A stretch of DNA of 40,003 bases from Acidobacteriota bacterium (lineage in GTDB: Bacteria; Acidobacteriota; Terriglobia; Terriglobales; Acidobacteriaceae). Both the position numbers and the translations under genes were made by a program. Location: the NCBI GenBank assembly GCA_003225465.1, contig QIAH01000364.1, forward strand, positions 1,169 through 41,171, given 5' to 3'. A model generated the notes under the pieces. It searched no databases. It worked only from the letters and a program-made list of their open reading frames with translations, and was not told the DNA's origin. Each line of letters begins with the position of its first letter. Within the stretch, counting starts at the first letter, position 1. Below, piece after piece: positions 32,633 to 40,003 of this stretch.

Positions 32633-33543
32633 GACACTCTCCACTCATGATGGTAAGCCGTATCGGACGATTTCAACGGGCTAGCATCGTCTCGGCACCC
32701 TGAAGAAAGAACGCAGCGGCTTCGGGTCGCCCGGTTATAAACGATTCGACTGATTTTTGACGAGCCGCAAAGGCTCAGATGCAACTCGTTGGTGCTCGTG
32801 GAAACTTCGCACGCTGACCGCGTCTATTGGTTTAAGCGGTTGGACCTGGTTCCTACTATCCCTGCCAAACATGCTTACCGCAAGAGCATTGCACGGTATC
32901 GGTAGGCGCCTTTTTTGTTAGTTGCTGTTTGCAGACGGGACATGGCTTGGTCATCACGTATGTCATAACCTTGCGCCTCCGTTTGAAAATCGGCCATCCC
33001 GGTAACATGCACGTCTCCTACCACAGAACAGTTTTTTTGCAGCACTTCTTGTTCAAGGCTGGCAAATGTCGAGGCTTTACCCGCGCAAAGTTTGGGAACC
33101 GCGTCTGCGGGCAATCTCAGCGCCCATGACCACAACTGGCTCATTGAGTTGCCGTGGGAAGATGGCGATTCATAAACCATTTGACTCGCGAGTCGCGAGG
33201 AACCAGTCCGTATGGCAGCGTCGATTGTTCACTCAGCGCAGTTCATTTCGTCACGGTGGTACAGCAATTGCCGTAGCGCGGATTTTCCCAACTGCATCCC
33301 GAAAGTTCCCTTCGTTCTCCATTTCAGGCTGCCTACCCTAGGAAAAATTGCCTCAACCTGATCGCATGACTCGTGCGATGGGAGGGCCGCATCGAGTGCA
33401 CCCACAACTTCCTCGTGTGTGGTTCTGCATTCACAATCAGCAACTTGTTTTCATTTTGTCCGGCAATCTCCCTAGTGCCAAATCAACAAATTTATGGCAT
33501 TTGTAGTGGCCATCCGCCTGCTCATTTATTTGGGTTGGAGTCC
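32633..33543. other. 900-bp region without a confident gene
   Basis: A minus-strand frame (33144-32875, MSQLWSWALRLPADAV...) has plausible composition but no start signal and no recognised family, so I do not call it. GGCGCC followed by six T at about 32906-32917 is a weak terminator-like run. Otherwise nothing clear. Confidence 0.35.
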
Positions 33544-33885
33544 ATGCGAACCCTGGTTACCATGTTACTTCTGTGCGGAGCGGCCCTCAGTCAAGAACTG
33601 CCCGATGCCCCGTCATCCTCAAGTACCAATCAAATTCGAACTGCTGACAAGGCGTTCTGGCTCTCAACCGGAGTTTACGGCGCATCCGTTGCCGGAGATG
33701 CCATTACGACATCACTGTGGGTCAGTCGAACCTCAACCTGCCTTCGCGAGGGCGTAGCAGTAGGACTTCACGGAACACGCGCTAGCTCTCCCCGCGCCGC
33801 TCTGACTATGACTGGAGAATTTGTGATTGCCTCTGTGGCCAGCTATGAGTTCAAGAAACATAGTCTTCACCTCGGAATGCATTAA
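33544..33885 (+). CDS. Secreted protein with the acidobacterial LPDAPS motif
   Basis: 113 aa. A short signal peptide (MRTLVTMLLLCGAALSQ) is followed at once by ELPDAPSSSS, a motif often seen after the signal peptide in small secreted Acidobacteriota proteins. The mature part (FWLSTGVYGASVAGDAITTS, then ALTMTGEFVIASVASYEFKK) has two hydrophobic stretches and two cysteine-containing loops, suggesting a small membrane-associated protein. Function unknown. The ATG at 33544 fits the signal peptide better than the longer frame from 33373. Confidence 0.65.
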   Translation: MRTLVTMLLLCGAALSQELPDAPSSSSTNQIRTADKAFWLSTGVYGASVAGDAITTSLWVSRTSTCLREGVAVGLHGTRASSPRAALTMTGEFVIASVASYEFKKHSLHLGMH

Positions 33886-34185
33886 GCTCTGGGACCTACC
33901 CTTCGTAGCCCGGACCTACACCCCACAGCCACGACACCATTAACAATATTGCAGCCTGTCGCTAACGACGAGAAGAACGGTTTAGCAAAGCCCGGCCCCT
34001 CGCTTTAGCGATCCGACGCGCCTAGAATCAGTAGCCTTTTGGGAAAGCTCGCTGCTGTGTCTCCGGTACGATAAACGCGGCGACGCGCAGGCCGTCAGGC
34101 AATTGCGGGCACGGCATCAAGTTCGACCAGTGTACGGGCAGGATGTACCGGCGTTCTGTGCGATGCGATAAGAAGTACAGAAATA
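33886..34185. other. Intergenic region up to the left end of an IS
   Basis: No gene or clear repeat was recognised. Confidence 0.4.
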
Positions 34186-35469
34186 CAGGCTGCGGAAAAA
34201 TTGATTCGCGGCGCGTTTTTCTTTCTGTCTTTCATCTTTAGTGATGTCGACGGATCTGATTTTCGGTGTTTTGGCAGTCCCGGAGTCCAACTCCGGACTT
34301 TTTCGCACACACGTCGGCCCCGACCTACACCGCCGGAACTGCCGCCATGAGATTCCGCAGGCGCACCAGATTGTAAGCCGCGCAGGCGAAGGTGAAGAGC
34401 CAGTGCACTCGGCACACACCGCGATGGCGCACCTTGCGCATCAGCGCAATCGTCTTCAGCCAGCCGAAGCATTCTTCGATCCGCTTCCTTTTCCTTTGAC
34501 TGACGGCGTAGCCTGGGTGCCGCGTGGTGCGGCCATCAATCGCGCTGCCGCCGCGGCGTTCGTGGTTCTGCGCCACATGCGGCGTCACCCGCAGGTTCCG
34601 GCACTCTTTGACAAAGTCGCGCGTGTCGAACCCTTTGTCTCCGCCCACCGTCACCGGTTGCGTGCCAGGAAGTTTCTCCAGCATCACCAGCGCGGCATCG
34701 CGCTCCGCCGTACCGTTGGCTGGAACACTTCTGCGTCCACGATCAGTCCGTTGCGATTCTCCACCAGCAGATTCCCGGTGTAACTCAACTTCGACTCCTT
34801 GCCTTCGCCTTTGCGCGCCAGCAGCGCCTCGGGATCGGTCTTCGACTCATGCCTCTCATTCGAACGCCGCTCCCCGCGAAAGTTCACCGTGGGGTTGCCG
34901 GGATCATCCGACGGCGGTTGCTTCTTGTCCTTCGCCTGAAAACTCTTCGCCCCAGCCCAGGCTTCCAGCAACGTGCCGTCCACCGTGAAATGCTCGTCAC
35001 TGGTCAACCCTTTCGCCCGCGCTTGCTCTACCACCTGCACCAGGAACTCCTTGGCCACCTCGGCTTCCAGCAAGCGATCGCGATTCTTCGTGAACACCGT
35101 CGCGTCCCACACCTCGTCGTCCAAGTTCAACCCGACAAACCAACGGAACAGCATGCTGTAGTCGATCTCTTCCATCAACAACCGTTCGCTCCGGATCGAG
35201 TACAGCATCTGCAACAACTGCGCCCGCAAAAGTTGTTCCCGGGGGATCGAAGGTCGTCCCACGCGGGCATACATCGCGTCAAACCGCCGCGACAACTGTT
35301 TGAGCACTTCGTCCACCGTGGCCCGGATGGTGCGCAGCGGGTGATCTTTCCGCACTCGCTCCTCCGGCGACAAATAACTGAAGATGTGATTCTGCTGCTG
35401 ATCGGTTCCGCGCATGCCTTCTCGTATCACACAAGGCTGTGGATTCGGCAGTAGTTTTTCAGCATCCTG
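34186..35469 (-). mobile_element. IS5/IS1182-like insertion sequence, about 1.28 kb, inactivated
   Basis: Left end CAGGCTGCGGAAAAATT (34186-34202) and the inverted right end CAGGATGCTGAAAAACT (35469-35453) match at 14 of 17 positions and bracket a DDE transposase gene with one frameshift. I could not identify a clear target duplication, so the exact outer limits are approximate. Confidence 0.72.
34325..35430 (-). pseudogene. DDE transposase (DUF772 type), single frameshift
   Basis: The 5' part (35430-34684) has the DUF772 N-terminal domain (HPLRTIRATVDEVLKQLSRR, SERLLMEEIDYSMLFRWFVG) and the first catalytic Asp in HFTVDGTLLEAWAG. The 3' part (34687-34325) supplies VTVGGDKGFDTRDFV with the second Asp and RKRIEECFGWLKTI with the catalytic Glu. 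Near 34720 a single missing base shifts the frame: the expected QANGTAERDAALVMLEKL is split. All else is well preserved, so inactivation is recent, or this is a sequencing error. The start codon could be an inner ATG at 35415. Confidence 0.85.
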
Positions 35470-35923
35470 CTAGCTAGAAAGAAGAGGGAGCCCAAGTCGT
35501 TGCTACGCCGACTTGTGTCTTGCCCCCGAACCACTTACAGCTTCACATGCTTTGTGATGACCAATGCAACCACCCTGCAACACATACGAACCGCTCTGTT
35601 GCTCGACTCGCTCCCTGTCGGCGTCCGCTCACCGCTCGCCATCTGAGCTGCGTCCCTCCTCGCCCACATGCAATTCCCATAGCCCCACCGCGTCCGCCGC
35701 GCCAGCGGCTTCCGTCTGACGGATTTATCGAACGCGCGCACCAACACTCGTTCTACAACACTCCTCCACCTTGCGCGTCAGATAAAGCACTTACGTAATC
35801 CGGGAGTGACCGCGAATCGATTTTGAGAAGCCGATATGGCTACGGGTCGAGCGTGAACAAGATCCCCGAATGTAGTAATGAGTTCCCTTAAGCCCGTAGT
35901 TTCTTTTGATCGTTTGCTTTCCG
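35470..35923. other. Intergenic region
   Basis: Low-complexity Pro/His/Arg frames only; no recognised protein or clear hairpin between the IS end and the enoyl-CoA hydratase stop. Confidence 0.45.
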
Positions 35924-36730
35924 TCACTTGCCGCGCCAGCTGGCTGGTCGCTTCTGAAGAAATGCGTCGATCCCCTCTGCGGCATCTTCCAGAAGCATAT
36001 TGCACGCCATGACCTCGCTGGCGATGTCGTAGGCTGCCCCGAGAGGACGATCGATCTGGCTGTAGAACGATTGCTTGCCGAAGCGGATCGCGGCGGGACT
36101 CCGGGAAAGAATGATCTCGGTGAATCTTCTGATTTCGGCGTCCAGTCTGCTTTCGGGAACAACTCGGTTGACGAGCCCCCACGACAATGCAGTCGCGGCA
36201 TCAATGGCCTCGCCGGTCAGCAGCATTTCCATGGCGCGCTTCCGACCGATGTTTCGCACGACGCCCACGGCGGGCGTTGAGCAGAACACGCCGATGTTGA
36301 CTCCTGGCATTGCGAACGTTGCGGTGTCAGCTGCTACTGCAATGTCGCACATCGATACCAGCTGGCAACCCGCGGCTGTAGCGATTCCATGGACGCGTGC
36401 AATCACCGGTTGCGGGATCTCGGTCAGGGTGATCATCATCCGGCTGCAGCTGTCGAAAAGGCTCTGCTGCCAGCCCTTGTCCTCCGCGTGAGCACGCATC
36501 TCCTTAAGGTCATGACCCGCGCAGAAGCCCTTACCCTCGGCGGCGAGGATCACAACCCGTACCGCGGGGTCGTTTGCGATCGCATCCAGCTCTGCCTGAA
36601 TGCCGGAGATCATCTGGTAGGACAGGGGATTGAATCGCTCGGGACGGCTCAGGGTCAGGGTTGCGACTCCGTTCGCGATTGTTGAGAGGACAAACGGCTG
36701 TTTTGCCGCCAAAATAGCGTCAGAGCGCAT
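35924..36730 (-). CDS. Enoyl-CoA hydratase/isomerase family protein
   Basis: 268 aa from ATG 36730 (AAAGGA 8 bases upstream; TTG and ATG codons just before lack spacing). Crotonase fold: LSRPERFNPLSYQMI, the first oxyanion loop KGFCAGHDLKEM, HGIATAAGCQLVSMCDIAVA with the second oxyanion glycines, and FAMPGVNIGVFCSTPAVGVV, which resembles ECHDC3-type members. It hydrates or isomerises acyl-CoA double bonds in the cytosol. The usual catalytic Glu pair is not evident at this level. It lies 42 bases downstream of a CoA-transferase gene, probably in one operon. Confidence 0.9.
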   Translation of the reverse strand: MRSDAILAAKQPFVLSTIANGVATLTLSRPERFNPLSYQMISGIQAELDAIANDPAVRVVILAAEGKGFCAGHDLKEMRAHAEDKGWQQSLFDSCSRMMITLTEIPQPVIARVHGIATAAGCQLVSMCDIAVAADTATFAMPGVNIGVFCSTPAVGVVRNIGRKRAMEMLLTGEAIDAATALSWGLVNRVVPESRLDAEIRRFTEIILSRSPAAIRFGKQSFYSQIDRPLGAAYDIASEVMACNMLLEDAAEGIDAFLQKRPASWRGK

Positions 36731-36772
36731 ATCAGCCATCCTTTTCAACCACCCTTTTGACTCGAGAGGCTT

Positions 36773-38140
36773 TCACGAAAGACTTTCGGCTTTGTGCAAA
36801 CCGCCGGACTTGCTCGTTCGACAACTGAATGAAACACCCGGCGGAATCAAACGGTGTTCGTAGGCTTTTCGTTCAAGCTCCTCGCGGAAATCGGGATGCG
36901 CGAGACAAATAATCGCCTGAGCGCGTTCCGCTATCGACTTCCCCTTCAAGTTGACCATGCCGTACTCGGTTACGAGATACATCACATCGGACCGCGGCGT
37001 GGTGACGATATTCCCAGGCGTAAGCGTAAATACGATGCGGCTGCGGCGCTCGCCTCTCTTATCATAAGTGGAGGAAAGGCAGATGAATGATTTGCCTCCC
37101 TTGGACGCATATGCGCCGCGCACGAATTGTAGTTGCCCTCCTGTCCCGCTGATGTGGCGATGTCCGTCGGATTCGGAAGCTACCTGACCCTGCAAATCGA
37201 TTTGCGTGGTGTTGTTGATGGACACCATGTTTTCGTTTTGCATGATGATGTGCGGCGAGTTCGTGTAATCCACCTGGTGGCAGTACCAGTCAGGATTGCG
37301 GTTGGCCGTCGCATAAAGCGCGAGCGAGCCCAGCGCAAACGTGTAGATCACCTTCCCCCGGTCCAAAGTTTTTCGTGCTCCAGTCACCCGGCCTGAACGA
37401 TAAAGCAGGCCGAGTCCATCGGTCATCATCTCAGTGTGAATTCCCAAATCCTTTACGCCACTGTCCAGCAGCAACGCACAGACTGCATTGGGCATGCCGC
37501 CAATGCCTATCTGAAGGCAGGCGCCATCCTCAATTTCGGCGGCAATGCGGCGGGCTACCGTGCGGTCAATCTCGCTAGGCACGGGATTAGGCAACTCCGC
37601 GCACGGTTGATTGTCACCCTCAATGATGTAATCAACCTCGCTCGTATGCACGCCGTTGTCTTTGCCGAAGACGTACGGTATCTGACGATTGATCTCCACG
37701 ATGACCAGTTTGGCGTGTTCAATAACGGCCCGCTGCCAAAGATTCGCCGGGCCAAAGTTAAAATAGCCGCCGTCGTCTATCGGACAAGTCTTGAGGATGG
37801 CGATGTCAACCGGATCGAGAAATCGCCGGTAGTAATCCGGCACCTCTCCCAGATTTAACGGCGTGTAGTTGCAACGGCCGCAATCGTGCTTCTTACGGTC
37901 GTAACCGGAAAAATGCCAGCTGAACACGTGGAAATGCTTGCCTTCGGGATCTTCTTCGATCACAGCGCGCGGACGCGTCGTGAGGCAGGATCGAATCTTC
38001 ACGTCCTCCAACTCGTCTTTGCGCGCAGCCAGCGCCTTGTCGAATACGTCGGGCTGGCAATGGGTGGCGCCATAATCCAGCCACATGCCAGATTTGACAA
38101 AGCGGGCGGCGTGTTCCGGTAAGATCGTTTCACCGGGCAT
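36773..38140 (-). CDS. Acetyl-CoA hydrolase/transferase family CoA transferase
   Basis: 455 aa from ATG 38140 (GAGG upstream); a TTG start at 38200 is possible. The 4-hydroxybutyrate/butyryl CoA-transferase pattern is visible: ARFVKSGMWLDYGATHCQPD, GYFNFGPAN, VIVEINRQIPYVFG, ACLQIGIGGMPNAVC, LGIHTEMMTDGLGLLY, and GGQLQFVRGAYASKGGKSFI toward the end. The catalytic Glu is probably in the HTEMMTDG stretch. These enzymes move CoA between carboxylic acids in the cytosol. Position between an ABC importer and a hydratase suggests activation of an imported acid. Confidence 0.9.
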   Translation of the reverse strand: MPGETILPEHAARFVKSGMWLDYGATHCQPDVFDKALAARKDELEDVKIRSCLTTRPRAVIEEDPEGKHFHVFSWHFSGYDRKKHDCGRCNYTPLNLGEVPDYYRRFLDPVDIAILKTCPIDDGGYFNFGPANLWQRAVIEHAKLVIVEINRQIPYVFGKDNGVHTSEVDYIIEGDNQPCAELPNPVPSEIDRTVARRIAAEIEDGACLQIGIGGMPNAVCALLLDSGVKDLGIHTEMMTDGLGLLYRSGRVTGARKTLDRGKVIYTFALGSLALYATANRNPDWYCHQVDYTNSPHIIMQNENMVSINNTTQIDLQGQVASESDGHRHISGTGGQLQFVRGAYASKGGKSFICLSSTYDKRGERRSRIVFTLTPGNIVTTPRSDVMYLVTEYGMVNLKGKSIAERAQAIICLAHPDFREELERKAYEHRLIPPGVSFSCRTSKSGGLHKAESLS

Positions 38141-38265
38141 GGGCGAAGCCTCGGGCGGTCCAACGAGTCTATAACGAAATCGCTCCGGATTTGAGCGCAA
38201 ATCTCTTCAGTCAGCACTACGGTGCCTGGCGAGCCGGAACTACTCAGGGGAGGACCTCATCACGT

Positions 38266-39078
38266 TCAAACATAATTCTCGGCGAGCATCTCAGCGGCGC
38301 TCTCATCCAGTTGCTCCGCGCGACGTACTTCTTCAAAGCGCGCCAGCAGATCGTCAGGCCTTAAGCGCCGTTTTTCGGCGCCCTGAAAATCATGAATGAT
38401 CTGGCCGCGGTGCATCATGATAAGGCGGTCCCCCAAGCTTGCTGCCTGGTGCATTGAGTGGGTCACCATTAAGGTAGTCAGTTTGGCGCGCGCAACCACG
38501 TGTTCGGTTAACGCGACCACCTGGTCCGCGCTTTTGGGGTCAAGGGCAGCGGTGTGCTCGTCTAATAGCAGGAGTTCAGGACGTAGCCACGTAGCCATCA
38601 ACAGCGTCAGGGCCTGCCGCTGTCCGCCTGAGAGACTGCCGATGGCATTCTCGAGCCGATCCTCCAGCCCCATGTTCAACCGACTCACCTCATCACGCAT
38701 TCTCGCCACCATCGACGCTTTCAATCCCCAACCGAGGCCGCGTCCCCGGCCGCGCAGGGCGGCAAGACTGAGGTTGTCCTGGATGGTGAGACTTGGTGAT
38801 GTGCCGCTAAACGGATTTTGAAACACGCGTCCAATCAATTCAGCACGCGCATGTTCAGGCCATCGCGTGACATCCTGCCCCGCCAGTCGAATGCTGCCTT
38901 CGTCTACAAAAAACGTTCCGGCCACAGCATTCAGCAGCGTGGACTTCCCCGAGCCGTTGGTTCCAATGATAATGACCCACGATCCGGCAGTCAGTTCGAG
39001 GTTGACCCCGAGCAGCGAGTGCACCTCATTAGGCGTACCCGGGTTAAACGTCTTTGAGACCGCCCGGATGTCAAGCAT
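38266..39078 (-). CDS. ABC transporter ATP-binding protein (TrpY/YufO-like importer)
   Basis: 270 aa. Walker A GTNGSGKST, Q-loop VFQNPFSGTSP, signature LSGGQRQ, Walker B LLLLDEHTAALD and H-loop VTHSMHQA are all present, so a functional ATPase is expected. The ATG at 39078 overlaps the permease stop by 8 bases; a GTG at 39084 is also in frame. Length and lack of extra domains fit the importer class paired with a BPD_transp_2 permease. It energises uptake of a small organic solute at the inner membrane. Confidence 0.92.
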   Translation of the reverse strand: MLDIRAVSKTFNPGTPNEVHSLLGVNLELTAGSWVIIIGTNGSGKSTLLNAVAGTFFVDEGSIRLAGQDVTRWPEHARAELIGRVFQNPFSGTSPSLTIQDNLSLAALRGRGRGLGWGLKASMVARMRDEVSRLNMGLEDRLENAIGSLSGGQRQALTLLMATWLRPELLLLDEHTAALDPKSADQVVALTEHVVARAKLTTLMVTHSMHQAASLGDRLIMMHRGQIIHDFQGAEKRRLRPDDLLARFEEVRRAEQLDESAAEMLAENYV

Positions 39079-40000
39079 GCGCACGCCACATCCGGCCCTT
39101 TCGAATGAACTGCGGAACGATTAGGGCCACGAACACGAACATGGCAGTAATCAATTTCAGATCATTGGGCCTGAGACCCCAACGCAACGCCACCGCTACC
39201 ATCAGCCTGAATAGCACGGACCCCATGACGGCCCCAATAATCGTCAAGCCCAGCTGATTGGTTCCAACGAGGGCTTCTCCGATGATGACGCTGGCAAGTC
39301 CCCACACCACCATTCCGATTCCCATGCCCACGTCCGCGAAGCCTTGGTATTGCGCCAACAGTGCTCCAGACAGCGCCACGAAGCCGTTCGAGATCGCTAT
39401 ACCGAACACGATCATGTTCCCGTCATTCACTCCCAGAGCTCGGATCATCTGTACGTTGTCGCCGGTGGCCCGCATAGCGATGCCGAGATTCGTCCGCAAA
39501 AACCAATACAACAGAGCACCGGTCAGCAGGACAGTCAAAACAATCGCGGCTAGCACCATCGTGTCGCGCACGCTGACGTCCCAGCCGGCGAGATCGAAAC
39601 TGGTGGCTCCGCGCATCAGGTTCACACCGATCCGCTCCGATTGCGTGGCCAGCGTATTCATCCCGAGCAGCGAAATGTTGCTGCTGCCCATGACGTGAAG
39701 GTTTACCGAATACAGCGCTGTCATGACCAGAATGCCCGAAAGCAGCGGATTGATTTTGAATCGCGTGTGCAGCGTGCCCGTGCAGGCGCCGGCAAGCACT
39801 CCCGTTCCAAAAGCCGCAAGCGATGCGACCGGTGGAGTCACGCCATGAATCAGCAGGGTTGCGGCAACCGACGCGCCAAGCGTCACTGACCCATCGGCTG
39901 TGATATCCGGAAATGCAAAAATCCGGAAGCTGATGAACACGCCCAACGCGAGCAACGATAGGATGAAGCCGATGGTGAACGTGCCAACCAGAAGACTCAT
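39071..40000 (-). CDS. ABC transporter permease (BPD_transp_2 family)
   Basis: 309 aa, about eight to nine hydrophobic helices. FRIFAFPDITADGSVTLGAS near the N-terminus and GIAISNGFVALSGALLAQYQ, a permease-to-ATPase coupling loop, match the branched-chain/tryptophan-type ABC permeases. The start ATG is 3 bases from the window edge, so an upstream start or a preceding substrate-binding protein gene cannot be seen. It overlaps the ATPase gene. Usual partners in this family bind amino acids or other organic acids; the substrate is not determinable. Confidence 0.88.
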   Translation of the reverse strand: MSLLVGTFTIGFILSLLALGVFISFRIFAFPDITADGSVTLGASVAATLLIHGVTPPVASLAAFGTGVLAGACTGTLHTRFKINPLLSGILVMTALYSVNLHVMGSSNISLLGMNTLATQSERIGVNLMRGATSFDLAGWDVSVRDTMVLAAIVLTVLLTGALLYWFLRTNLGIAMRATGDNVQMIRALGVNDGNMIVFGIAISNGFVALSGALLAQYQGFADVGMGIGMVVWGLASVIIGEALVGTNQLGLTIIGAVMGSVLFRLMVAVALRWGLRPNDLKLITAMFVFVALIVPQFIRKGRMWRAHA

Positions 40001-40003
40001 GTG

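Noticed and set aside
32875-33144. Possible hypothetical gene on the minus strand
   Set aside because: Composition is plausible, but there is no ribosome-binding site, no recognised family and no operon context; evidence too thin to annotate as CDS.

Overview
The window looks like a soil or sediment member of the Acidobacteriota (Terriglobia/Koribacter-like). The evidence is family-level: an Oar-like TonB-dependent receptor of 1170 aa with a carboxypeptidase-regulatory N-terminus, remnants of the acidobacterial TPR-type serine/threonine kinases ending in [10 protein letters not shown], a VOC-SpoIIE fusion remnant, a PilZ-TonB fusion, and a small secreted protein with the ELPDAPS motif after its signal peptide. 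No rRNA, tRNA or CRISPR array was seen.

Layout. 1-1.6 kb: the end of an SMP-30/gluconolactonase gene and a Tat-exported GH30 glycosidase. 1.7-3.6 kb: gene debris (truncated VOC-SpoIIE, a Fis-type HTH fragment, a beta-helix fragment) around an intact DUF1059 gene. 3.6-10.2 kb: a carbohydrate/nutrient block on the minus strand (APC permease, IolE-like sugar isomerase, giant TonB receptor with a good sigma70 promoter overlapped by an operator-like repeat) and the fossil of a LacI-type regulator. 10.7-12.8 kb: an ECF sigma / anti-sigma / zinc-ribbon membrane protein / lipoprotein operon. 13.2-17.3 kb: scraps of kinase, alcohol dehydrogenase and a hypothetical gene around an intact phytanoyl-CoA dioxygenase-like gene and a second APC permease whose 3' end runs into a kinase remnant. 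17.3-18.8 kb: an IS110-family element whose subterminal inverted repeats mark it as IS1111-type, with a 282-bp non-coding right end that may encode a bridge RNA. 18.9-22.3 kb: a GAF-membrane-Sel1 protein, a dead transposase and a PilZ-TonB fusion gene broken in three places. 22.3-23.8 kb: a cytochrome b plus a Tat-exported molybdopterin oxidoreductase.

24.3-30.1 kb is the most coherent system. A minus-strand operon encodes a Tat-exported multicopper oxidase, TatA and a Sco1-cytochrome c fusion. It is read divergently from an FHA-GAF-AAA+ sigma54 activator. A close match to the sigma54 -24/-12 consensus lies 30-45 bp upstream of the oxidase start, and repeats that could bind the activator lie further up. 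I infer that the activator switches on the copper/respiratory operon. A 101-bp MITE-like element with 8-bp flanking direct repeats sits just after the activator's stop codon.

30.4-35.5 kb: a PilZ protein, small hypotheticals, an NmrA-like oxidoreductase, an LPDAPS-type secreted protein, and an IS5/IS1182-like element with one frameshift. 35.9-40.0 kb: a minus-strand operon of ABC permease, ABC ATPase, acyl-CoA transferase and enoyl-CoA hydratase, suggesting uptake and CoA activation of an organic acid.
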